A stretch of DNA of 64,000 nucleotides. It comes from Pleodorina starrii. Taxonomy: Eukaryota > Chlorophyta > Chlorophyceae > Chlamydomonadales > Volvocaceae. The position numbers and the translations under genes are program-made. The stretch is taken from contig BRXU01000030.1 in assembly GCA_030267565.1 (NCBI GenBank), positions 1,196,001 to 1,260,000 of the forward strand. The letters are read 5' to 3'. Numbering within the stretch: the first letter of the stretch is position 1; every line of letters begins with the position of its first letter. A model generated the notes under the pieces. The model was not told the DNA's origin. It saw only the letters and a program-made list of their open reading frames with translations, and searched no databases. Shown piece after piece: positions 13,301 through 25,300 of this stretch.

Positions 13301-16300
13301 CTGCCCTTGTCTTTCCCACTGCCATTCGCCTTGCCTTTCTCTTCTCCTCTGCCCCATCTCCTCTGCCTTCAGCCTCCTACCCGTCGTACATTTTGCCCTT
13401 CCGTATCCCTTTCTTCTATGCCCAGCTGCCCCTTCTTGCCCTCTTTTGCACCGCGTCGCCGCCCCCGCTCGTTCGTGGGTTTCTGTGTGTCTTGCCTTGC
13501 TTGCTTGCCTGCTCGCTCCTTCCTTCGCTGCCGATGCCGTTGCCCATTGCCATTACTCACGCCTTTTTCCTTCGTATCTTCCCGCTTCGTTTCCTCCATT
13601 GAGCGCAGGTGAGTCTACAATTTGTCGGGTTGTTTTGTCCGGGCGTTCGTGCCGTTCTTGTACTGTCGCGCGTAATCGTCCGTCCGGGTTGGTCTGGCGG
13701 CGACGCGGTCGCAGCGTCTTTTCAGCTCGGTAAGGTTACAGTTATGTTCGGTAAGTATTACTGGGTTCAGGGTCCGTTCGCTAACGCCGTCCTCGTCTCC
13801 GCTGCGGTATCATTTTCTATCCCCCGTCTCCGTCCCTCCGCTGCGGTATCTTCTTTATACCCCCTCATCTCCCCCTCCCCCTCTTTCCCCCCCCCCCTTC
13901 CTTCCCCCCTCCCGCTCACCTGGTCCAGGTCCAGTGACGCGATGTCGAAGTGCATCACGCACCTCTCCACTCGGTCCGGCCGCCCCAGCCCACCCCCACC
14001 CCCAGCCCCAGCCCCACCCGCCAAGTGCTCCACCAGACACTGGACCAGCTCGGGGGCGGGGCGGGGAAGGCAGCCGGCCAGGACCGCAACCTGTGTGAGG
14101 GGGTGGGGTTGGGGTTGGGGTCAGGGGGGGGGGAGGGAAGGAGATACAAAGTGCGGAGGGAAAGGAAAGATGATGCCGCGGCGGAGGGGAATGTACATAT
14201 GGCAGTCCGAAGAGGAACGTTGACAGAGGGAAATAAGAAACAGGAAGATGGAGGGCGGGGAAGGCGGCGGAATGAAGGAGTGGCGGCGGCGGCGGAGGGC
14301 GGCGGCCGCGGAGGGCGGCGGCGGCGGCGGAGGGATTGAAAGGATTTGATGTGGGGGCGAGAGGGTTAGGGAGCGGGTCTACCCACCCACCCTCCCGCCC
14401 ACCCAGCCATCCAGTCACCCACCTCCACCGCCTCCACCAGTGGCCCCACCGCCCCCGCGTCCCGACACAGCGGAAACACAGTGTCGAACAGCAGAGCCTC
14501 GCGACCCGCCGCCAGGCAGGACAGTACGGCAACGGCGGCGGCCTCGCGCAGCTGCCGTACAACGTGCGCCGGCAGCCGATCCAGCCGCTGGTGTGTGTGG
14601 GGGGGGGAGGGAGAGGGGGCAGCGGGAGGAGGAACGCGGAGAAGAGGAAGAGGAGGGCGGTGTTGTTGGCGGCGGGGGGCAGGGGGGCAGAAAGTAGGAG
14701 GACGAGCGGGCGTTGATTGCTGTTGGCGGCGGCGGCACGGGGTATTGGAGGCTGGTGATTGGTACCTGATGAGGATCCGGAGGCCGCATAAACGCGCGTG
14801 TCCTACATTCCTAGTCCGGTGAGGCGCATAGACACCTCGGAGAACGCAACGTGTCCACATCCACAAAACCTCAGCCACCCCCGGCCTATACGTGGATACC
14901 CCCCCCCAGCCCCTCCTCATCAGAGCGTATGACCCGCTGGCTTTCGGCCGCGCCCATGCCCGCCCCCAGCCCTCCCTGCTGCCCTGCCCTACCCTACAAC
15001 AGCCCACCTTCTCACCGCCTGCATTCCCGCCGCCGCGGGCCGCCCCCTTCCTCTTAAGCTCCCCCACACGCCAATGCCCGGACACTTCACCTCCTCCTCC
15101 ATCCCCTCCCCCCCGCCCGGCGGCCCTATCCCATCCCTTCATTCACCCCATTCCTCCCCCATCCCTTCCCCCCTTCCCTTCCTTCCCACCCTTCCCCCCT
15201 TCCTTCACTTCCCACCCACGACATCCCCAGTCCGACAGCACCTGCAGGTTTGCCAAGCCCAGCCCCGCCGCCGCCCGCAGCGCCGCGCCCAACGAACTCT
15301 TAACGAACCCAACCGCCAGGCTCGCGATCCAGCCGCGCAGCGCCGCAGGGTACGACGAATCGGCGCCGCCGCCGCCGCCGCCACCGACAACGGAGGAGGG
15401 CGCACGGGGTGCCCCCTGCGAGGCTGCTGCGGCGGCTGCGGCGCGGGCGAGGTGCAGCCTGCAGGGACGTTACGGCATTAGTTCGAGTGGTGTGTCCCCG
15501 TGTCCTGGGACGTCGCTGAAGAGTGGAGAGGAGAGGAAAGGAGAGGAAAGGCGGTGTCAAGACTGCGCGCACAGAGCCCAAGACCCCCAGTCGCGTATCC
15601 ACAGGGTCTCCCTCAGGGTCACCCGTGCCCGCCCGCCCCCGCCCCCAAGCCCCCCGGGTTCCCCAGCCCCAGGGCCCCCACCCCGCCTACGGACACCCGT
15701 CTCCCCGGCCCCCAATCGACCCTTCCGTCGGCCTTTCCATCGACCTTTCCATCGACCCTTCCATCCACCTTTCCATCGACCCTTCCGTAGGCCGTCCATC
15801 GCCCCACTCACTTGTAAAAGTCCAGCGCAAACCGCAGCCCCAGCTTCCACTTGCCAATGTCCGCCAGTGTACGGAGCCGCTCCTGCCACGTCAGCAGCCG
15901 ACTGCAGTACAGCGTGGACGAGCTACCAAGCAGAACGACGCGCGCGCCACTGCCGTACAGAGTGTCCGGCACGGCGGGCGCGCCGCCGCGGGGGGCGGGC
16001 GGCATCAAGCCGCTGATGTACGGCGTATCGATGCAGTCCACCTGGGGGGGGGGCGGGGGCCGGATGGGGGCGAGTGAGGGGAGGGCGGGGCACGGCCAAG
16101 GGCGGGCGGAAAGGGACGAGGACCATTCCTAACTCCAGGGAGATTGTTGTGCTCCTCCACCCTCCAGCCCAGAGCCCGAGCCTCCAGGCAGCCTAACCAC
16201 CCACACCACCTACCCAACCGCCCAACCAGCTAATCTTAACTCCCAACCACCTAACCGCCCAACCACCCACTTGCTCCTTGACCTCCAGCTCCAGATCCAC

Positions 16301-19300
16301 CACCACCAGCCGCATGGCGAGCCCAAGCAACAGTACGACACCCAGCGCGTCGCTGTCGTACCAGTGCAGCCCTGAGACAGACGGATGGATCGCCAGGGGG
16401 AAAGGGAAAAGTGGAGGAAGAGTGGAGCGCGCTAACGGCATTTGTAAACCGTACGTGTAAACCGTACTTGTAACCGCAGTCCCAGTGCGGAGGATTGGGA
16501 AGCAACGCGGTCGTGTGGCCCGGGCGGCTACGGTCTACGGTTATGCTCTGGTACGCTGAGCGCAACTCAAGAGGATCCCGTAGGCTGACCAAAAGCCGAT
16601 CAAGGCGGCTGTGGGGCACCTGCGCCTGTTTAATCGGCGCAGCAGCGGCTTGGTTGAGAGCATATCGATAAAGGCTTTCCGGAGGGCGCCGCGCGTGCAC
16701 GCCGCTAGCTACTACCGTAGAGCCGGTCACGCGACCGCAGCAACGTTGCTCACAGCCCGTAACTAATGACAATTTGACTCACCCACGACGCGCACGGAAA
16801 CATCTCCAGATCCAGATTCAGATTCAGACCCAGATCTGGATCTGGATCCGGATCCGTCCGACGCCGCCATCGCAGAGCTCGCGTTCCAGATCCGCGTCAC
16901 CGTCAGCGGCAGCCGCTGCGCCAGCGCCGCTGCGCTCTGCGCATCCAGCGCCGCCGCCGCCGCGGGACCGGCCGCCGCCGCCGCCAGCGCCGTCGAGGTG
17001 GCGGCAGTGGCCGCCACCGCCGCGTTGGCCGCGGCGGCGACTGCCGCCGTGGCGGCGCCGCGCGCGACGCCTGTGAAGGCCGCGGCGGCGCGAAGGAACG
17101 ACCGCCGCGCCTGGATCGGCTGCTGCTGCTGCTGCTGCTGCTGCGACGGCGGCGGCGGCGCTGGCGACGGCGGCGCCGCCGCCGTCGCTGAGCTCAGCGT
17201 ATTTGAAGCATCCGACGGCGACGGCGGCGGCGGCGGTGACGAGTGATCTCCCACCAGCGGCACGTCAACGAACAAAACCTCGTCGTGCCAGCCCACCGCC
17301 AGTACGGCACATAGCGCGGCGGTGACGCCGCCGCCAGCGCCATCGCCGGAGGGCGCCGCAGCGGCGACAGCCACCGGCGGCGGCCGCGCGGAACGGCGAT
17401 GGTGCGGGAGCCAGGCGGCGCAGGGGATGGCGGGCGCCGGTACGGCGGCGGGACGCGGGATGGAATACAGCGGGACCAGCTCCCCTGACGGTTTGAAGCG
17501 GCCGATGTGGCAGCCGGTCGTTGCGCACAGCGCCACAATACCGTCGCCGACGCGGGCGCCTGGCGGCGCCAGCGCCGCCGCCCCTAGCGCCGCCGGCGTC
17601 GGCGGCTCCACCGCCACCGTCGCCGGCGCCGGCGCCGCCGCGGCGGCGGCGAAAAAGGGCGTGAGATGCACCACGGAGCCTATCTGGCCCATGTTTCCGC
17701 CCAGGACGGTGCGCGAGGCGACGGCGGTCTTAAGCACGATGTGGGTGAAGGTGTGGAGCAGCAGGTTGCCGCGGCGGTCGGCGGAGAGGGCCATGGAGGC
17801 GCCGCGGCCGGGGAAGAAGCTGACGTGGACGACCTGGGGGGGATAAAGCAGCGAAGATACCGCAGCGAAGGGACGGAGCCGGCGTTCGAGAAGGAGGCGA
17901 TGGAGGCGGTGGATGGCGGCGCATGGGCGGCGGCGGTGGCGGCGGCAGCGGAAGACCGGAAGCCGGGCCTGGTGATGACCGGCGCTGGCCACGGGGGCTG
18001 CTGTGTGCCCTCCAGACGCCTCAACGGCGCCCTAAATAGGCCCGTCCGGGTTTAGGGTTTGCGACGCCCCATAACCGTCCAAGCCAAGAGCTGCGCGGCG
18101 CAGGCTGCGTCCCACGCAGCGCTCCACAGCATGGCACTGATGATGATTCACCTAAACCCGGCCCGCCCCCCCCTCTCAAGCCAGGCCCCGTCCCCCTCCC
18201 GCTCTCTCTCTCTATTTCTCGCTCTACCCCTCTGTCCCTCTCTCCCTGCACATACACCGCATTCCCCTTATCCCTCTCTGCCTCCCTCCCTTCGCAACCC
18301 CCATTCGCCAATACGGTAAGCGGCCGCCATACCGGTACCGGTACCAGGTCTGTGGTCCTTACCGGCAGGTCGTGCTGCCCGGCGATGAGCGCCACCGCCT
18401 TGGGGGGCCTCCGCTGCAGGTCCCACACCGCCACGGAGCCGGAGGCGTGACCCACCAACAGCCACAGCGGGTCGCCTGGGGGCCGCGAAGGAGGAGAGGC
18501 GCCCGGCCAGGAACGCAGGGAGGTGGTGTTGGAGGCAGGGAGGTGTTTTTATCCGCGTGTACCGGGGTGGGGGTATTCAAGAGACTGAGTATTTCGCGGC
18601 GGAGGGAGGGGCACAAAGGTGTCAGCGAACGGACCCAAGACGGGTCCTTCCGCAGCGAATTTTAACTTAGTAAACCGTGTCCCCAGTGGCGGCTCGAGAG
18701 TCGAGACGCACCTGTGTTCTGCCAGTCCGGGCAGGGCCCCCCCCCGACCGACCCATGTCGCTGCACTCGCAAACACGCAAGTCACCCGGCGGTGTCACAA
18801 CATAATCATTCGTACAACCCCACATCTGCCGTACCGGTACTGCACGCCCTCCAAACTCATACCCGCTAATCAGTGCCCCCCGCCCCACCAACACCGCTGT
18901 GGTCTCATCTGTATTACCCCCAACCACCCCCACCCCTAAAAAAAACCCCGAGTCTTCCATCCACACCTACCCGGCCCAGTTAAGGAGGACAGCGCCAGCG
19001 CCGTCACCGCCTCCGCCTCGCTACGAGCCTCCCCCACCACCACAATCGCACCGCCGCCGCCGCCGCCGCCAGCGCTGCCGCCGCCGAGGGGCCCCGAGGG
19101 CAACACGGCGCCGGCGCTGCCCCCTCCGCCGCCAAAGCTGCTGCTGCTGCCATGGTGCGATGAAGACGAGCCGCCGGAATGCTCTGGCCCGCCCAGCGCC
19201 GCCAGGCCTCCAGAAACGCTGCTCGCCAGGTGGTGCTGGTTCTGATGCTGGTATGGGTGTGGGAACTGATGCTGGCCGTGTCCTACTCCGCCTCCGGCGT

Positions 19301-22300
19301 TGCTCCCAGGAGAGGCACCTGATGCTGCTGCAGCTGCTGCAGCTGCGGGTGGCATTTGGAAGACGAGTGCCACACCCAGGGAGGTACCCACCGCCATGAC
19401 GGCGCCGGAGAGGCTCACCACACGCGGCCGGCCGGCCTGGGGGGTGGGGGGTTGGGGTTTGGGGGAGGGCGGGAGGAGGCAGGGCGGGGAGGGAGGTGGG
19501 TTGGGAGGGGCGGCGGGGTTTAACAGGTGTGAAGCGCAGTGAAGGAACAGTGAGGGAACGGGGATGGGGGAACGGGCTTAAGGGAGACCAGTGGGCAGCG
19601 GCTACGTCAGCGAACAGATCCCGGGGGTTATTAACCGGACGGGGTGGAGGTCGCGTGCATGTGTGCGGCGGTGTGACTGGGCGGCCCTGAGCCGAATGGT
19701 TCGCCCGCGCGGCCCTCGGAAGGGGAGGGGGCGGCCCTCGGAAGGGGAGGGGGCGGCCCTCGGAAGGGGAGGGGGCGGCCCTCGGAAGGGGAGGGGGCGG
19801 CCCTCGGAAGGGGAGGGGGCGGCCCTCGGAAGGGGAGGGGGCGGCCCTCGGAAGGGGAGGGGGTGCTGCGTGACACCGAGCAGGTCACGGTTTGGGGCAC
19901 ATCCACTTCGCATCCTGCCACCAGCACACCCTGGGCCCAACCCTCACCTCGCTAACGCCGTCTCCGTCCCTTCGCTGGGGTATGTCTTCTCTTACCGCCC
20001 GTCTCTCCTCTAACCTACTAGTTGTAAGCTGCCGGATTCCTCTCTTGCCTACCGCTCCACCTCCCAAAGCCCCCTTTTACCATTCCTTTCCACTCCACTC
20101 CACTCTAATTCATTCTCTCGCACTCCATGCCCTTCCCTCCTCCCTCTTCCCCTCTCCTGACTGGTTGCTGCAACCAGTATCAATTCTCCACGTCAGTTAA
20201 AAACCCTGCCTTCCTCCCTCCCGTCCTCCCTCCCCTCCCCTCCTCCCTCCCCCCTCCCCTCCCCTATGTTCGGTAAGTATTACTGGGTTCGGGGTCCGTT
20301 CGCCAACGCCGTCTCCGTCTTCGCTGCGGTGTCCTTTTTTACCTCCTCCTCCCTCCCCCCCCCCTCCCTCCCCTCCCTCCCTCCCCTCCTCCCACCGTGA
20401 GCCAGTGCTGCGTCATGTCGGGCAGCGCCACATGCAGCTCCTCCAGCCTCAGAGCCACACTGCCGCCCACCATGGCCCCCGAAGCGTCCGGCCGACCGGA
20501 GGGGTTCCAGTCCTGGGCCGCATCCGCCAGCAGCGCGCTGAGACCCGCCAGGGGGTCCAGGTGACATGAGGACGACGACGAGGAGGAGGAGGAGGCGGTG
20601 GAGGAGGAGGCGGAGGAGGGGGGAGAGCTGATGCCGGTGGCGGGAGTGGCGCCCGCGGGCAAGGTGGTGGTGGTGGTGGTGGTGGTGGTGGTGGTGGAGG
20701 CGGGGGAGGAGTTGGCGAGCATGAGGGCGATGGGGGAGGGTGGTCCTGAGGGGCCGGTGAGCATGTCCGCGAAGACCGAGGGGCCTGCGGAGGTTGGGCG
20801 GAGGGGCGGAGGGGCGGAGGGGCGGGGGAGAGAGGGAGGAAAGTGGAGCCGTTGGGCGTGATGGATGATGGGAGATAGTGGGTAAAAGAAAAAGGGGAAC
20901 CGCAGCGAAGGGACGGAAACGGCAGGGAGGGCCAGGACGTAGGGGAGTGTTAAGCGCCGTGCGAGGCGAGTCCAGCCAGTGCCAACCAATAAACCGGTCT
21001 GTCTGGCCATGGATGGATGGATGCACGGAAGTCCAGGAGTTGAGGGAATTGTTATCCGCCCCAACACACACACGATCTTAATTGCGCATACAGTGTCTAG
21101 GCGTTTATCCCTCAGCCCCTCTCTCACGCTCGCCCAGTGCACGTCCACGCACATGCACACACGCATAGGTGCACCCGCATACACACACACACGCGCAGAC
21201 ACACACAAAGCGGCTGTGCAGCCCCAGTCCATTGGACTTGCATCCACGACCACACGCCTTACCACCCACCCAAGCACCCACTCCCCTGCCATAAGTCCCG
21301 TCTGTAAAAATGTCCCAAATCGCATCTGCCAGGCGTCCGGACAGTTCTCCTTTCCCCCATCCAACGCCCACCCACTCAACCCTGAAACCCCCCTTAAACC
21401 CTAAAACCCTAAACCGACCTGCCAGGAGCGCCGCCTCCGCCCTCTCCGCCCTCAGCAGTGCCACCTCGTGCGCAGGCAGCCCCTGCTCAGCTGCAACCCA
21501 CTCCGCGTCATCCCTACCAGCCCCATCCGCCCCCACGGCGGCGGCGGCGCCGCCGCCGACACCGCCGCCACCGTGGCCCAAACCGCCATCCTCGCCGCCG
21601 TCCCCCGGTGCGCCAGGGGGCCCCTCAGCGCCATCCGCCGCTGGGTTCCCCGCGGCGGCGCCTGTCTCCGAAGGAGCGCGAGGAGCAGCCGCGACGGCGG
21701 GTACGCTAGCGGCGGCGTCAGGCGCCACCGTTGGCTGTGACGACGGCGGCGGCGGCGGCGGCGGTGATGTTGCAGCCGGCGGGAGTGCAGCCGCCGGCGG
21801 CGATGGCGCCGCAGGTGTAGGTGCCGGCGGCGGCGACGGCGGGCACGGCGGCAGCGGCGGCGGCGCCGCCAGGTCGCCCTCCTCAAATACGCCCGCCAAG
21901 TCCAGCTCGTCGTCGTCGTCGTCGTCTTCATCGACACCATCTTGGCGCATCGCGCTAGAGGCTGCATCCGCGGGATTGCGAGCTTCCTGCTCCTGCTCCC
22001 CCGCAGCAGCCACAGCAGCCGCAGCAGCAGCCGCTGCCCCGGTATCTGTTGGTGCGGCCAGAAGATCGTCCAGCGGCGGCGGCGGCGGCGGCGTGCCAGT
22101 GCCGTACAATGCCAGCAACAACTCAACATCGCCGCTGGGACCCAGAGACGGCGCCGCCGCCGGCTGCGCCGGCGGCGGCGCCGCCGCCGGCGTCGGGGCT
22201 GCTGTTAGCTGCGACGGCGGTTGTAGAGGCGACTGTAAAGGCGGCGGCGCCGCCGCCGCCGGGAAGGAAGGTAGGATCGGTGGCGCAGCTGCCGCCGCCA

Positions 22301-25300
22301 TCGGCGCAGCCGGTGGGGCTATCGGGGGCAGCGACGGCGCTGGCACATGGGCGGGAAGGGCGGGTTGCATCAGCGCCGATGAGGTCTCTGCTAGGGCCGA
22401 GGCCGTTTTGGCGGCAAGTGCTGAAGCGGTCGAAGGCCCGGCCGCGTCCGGACCCGCGAGTGCAGGGCGCTGCGCCGTCTCCGCTGCCTCAGCCGGCGCC
22501 GGCGCCGGCGCCTGCGGCTCCGGATCGGGCTCACCAAACTCCAAGAACAGATCACGAAAGGCGCCGCCGCCCTGCGGCGCTGCGGCGGCGGCCACCGGCT
22601 GTGGTAGCGGCGGCGGCGGCGGCCGTGACGGCTCCAGGTCCGCGAAGAGCGTGAAAGCGTCGTACGACGGGGCCGCCGACAACGGTGCTGCAGCCGCCGC
22701 CGCCGCCGCGGCAGAGCCGTCGCCGGCGCCGAAGCCGTCGGCCCCCGTCAACCAATCCGACAGGTCGAACGGCACAGCAGCTGTTGCAGGACCGGCGGCG
22801 GCGGCGGCGGTAGCGGCGGCGGCAGCGGGCGCCGTTGTCAGCACGTCAAGCTGTACTGCACCAGCCATGGCGCGCGGCGCGGCCGCGTCGTCCGTACCGA
22901 TCGACTCCAGTGCTGCAACCACGTCGTACGGCGCCGTCGCCGCTGGCACCACCGCCTCTGGATACTCGGGTTTCGGCTCTGACCCAAACACCGGAGCCAG
23001 AAGCGCCGGCGCCAGCGCCGTTGCGCTGGCAGCTGCGCCGCGGCCCGCCGCCGCTGCGGCCCGTTCTTCCCCTCCCTTGAGCGCCGCGTCCAGCCAATCT
23101 GCGTCTGCGCCCACCTCCTGATGCGCACCTTCTGCTGCTGCCCCTGCTGCTGCTCCTCCTGCTCCTGCTGCGGCTGCCGGCTGTGTCTCGGCCCGCTCCG
23201 CCTGCCCCGCCGCTGCTTCTGTCGCCGGTGCCGACGCCGGGGCCTGCAGCACTGCAGCGACAGGGGCCACCGGCCCCGGGTCCGCTGCGGGCTCCGGCTG
23301 CGGTGGTATGACGTCGTCAAGACCGGGAGCCGGCGCAGCGACAGCCGCCGGATCCGCCTCTGAAGCCACCAGGTGCTCCGGGGGCGGCGGAGGCCGCGGT
23401 GGCGGCGCCTGCCCCTCCACCTGCTGCAACTCCGGCCCTCCCCCGAAAGGGGTTATCAAGGCAGCACCCTCCGCCTCGCTCCCGTCGGCGGCTGCTGCCA
23501 GCTCCGTCGCCAGCTCCGCCGCCGCCGCGCTCACCGCCGCCGCCCGCTGCACGGCGACGTCCCCCGCGTCCAGGCGGGTAAAGCCAGGCGCTTCCGCCAG
23601 CGAGATCCCAGCGGGTAATGGCGGTGCAGGGGCCGGCCCTGCGGCTGTCACCCCATCCGCAGGCTCCAGCTGCGCTGCCGCTGACTCTTGGTATCCATGC
23701 TGGGCTGGCTGCTCCGCTGCCGCTACGGCGGCAGGCGCCGGGCTCGCCGGAGCGGCTTCCGCCGACAAAACGCCTGGCGCCTCCAATTCTGGAATGGCGC
23801 CCTCTTCCGCCGGCGGCGCTGGCCCCGCCTCCGCCTCTGCCATAGGGCTAGCCAGCGCCGCCGCCACGGCGGCTTCGTCTGTGCGCGTGGTCGGTCGTTC
23901 CACCGCATCATCCGTCGCGGGCGCCGCGGCTTCCGCCACGACTGCCGTCTCCTCCCTCGGGGCCGCCGCTTCCGCCGCATCCCGCGACGCCGCTGCTTCT
24001 GCCGCCGCCGCCGCCTCCGCCGTCGCTGGCTGTCCAGAAGAGATCGCCACGTCCACGGGCCACCCCAGCTCCGCTACTGCCTCCGCCGCGTCCACCGGCG
24101 CCGTCGCTTCCGCCACTGCCGCCGCATCCACCGGCCGGGTTAGCGGGGCTGACGGCGCCTCATTCACCGCCGGCGCCGCCGCTTCCGCCAGGGCCGCTTC
24201 CGTCACCGCATCCGCCAGCGGAGGTGGCTCCGCTGCCACCACCGCCGCCGCCGCTTCCGTCACCATAAAATGCTGCTCATCATGTACCGCCTCGTCCATC
24301 GGCGAGGGCGGCTCAGCTGCCACATCCTCCTCCTCCTCTGTCGGCGGCGTGTGCGGCTCCGCTCCGGTCGCCTCCTCCGGCGGCGGCGGCGGCCGCAGCA
24401 CCAGTCTCTCTGCCTCGTCCACCCCCGGCGCTGATAACACCGGCACTGCAGCTGCGCCCGCGGCCCCTGTAATCGCCGCCTGCTGAAGCGGACCGGCAGC
24501 CTGGCCCTGCTGCACAGCCGCCGGGGGCTCCACCGCTCTCTCCCCCGCCGCATCGACTGGCGTCGCGGCGGCCGCGGCCACAGCCGTCCCTGCGCCTGAC
24601 CCCACACTGCCGGCCTCCTCACCCACCTCCTCCGGACCCGCCGCCGCTTCGTCAGAGCTGCAGGCCGCTGCCGGCAGCCCAGCATCTGGCCCTGGCCCTT
24701 GATCCATCGCTTCATCGGCGGTCCCGAGGAGAGCCTCCGTCGCCTCTAGCGCCTCAGCCGCGGCCGCGGCCGGCGCCACAGCCGCCACCGCCTCTACCTT
24801 CGTGGCTGGCCCCGGCTCCACTACCACCACGTCTGCATTGCTCCCGCCATCATACTCGGGTTCCTCCTCTGCTGCATCCTCCTCTGCTGATGGACCGTTC
24901 GGCGCCGGCGACCCCGCTGGTTCCGGAGCTGCTGCGCCTTTCCCCGACTCCGCCGGTGCGGTCGCCGCGGCGTCAGCGTCGGGTGCCGCCTCCGTCGCCG
25001 CCGCAACCCCTGCCCGCGAGTTCAATCCCGGCTCAAGCTCAGCCGGTGTTACGACAGCGGACCCCTCCAACGTCTCTGCCCCAGCTGCCTGGCCCATCTG
25101 CCCTTCTATGCTTGCTGCTGCTGCTGTTGCTGCTGCTGCCACGGCCGTCAAATCGGAATCCGAACCCGATCTGCGCCCGAGCTCGGCTGCCGTCGCCGTT
25201 GACGCCCCGGCTGCCGAATCCGTTGCCGGCTGCGCCGCTGGCGCCGCGTCCGCGCCGGCGCTGGACCCTGGCAGCGCCACCGCCGGCGCTGCGCTTGCTC

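Noticed and set aside
12968..13733. Overlapping Pro/Ser/Leu- and Arg/Gly-rich frames on both strands
   Set aside because: Pyrimidine-rich intron between VPS8 exons 11 and 12; composition only.
15557..15807. Open frame of GRVDGKVDGK-type repeats
   Set aside because: Translation of the short tandem repeat in a VPS8 intron.
18060..18150. Possible exon (SAMLWSAAWDAAC frame) between VPS8 exons 5 and 6
   Set aside because: Exons 5 and 6 join in phase to give GQHDLPVVHVSFF, which fits VPS8 without an insert.
18666..18966. Possible extra VPS8 exon between exons 4 and 5
   Set aside because: Exon 4 joins exon 5 directly in the correct phase and gives a continuous propeller sequence.
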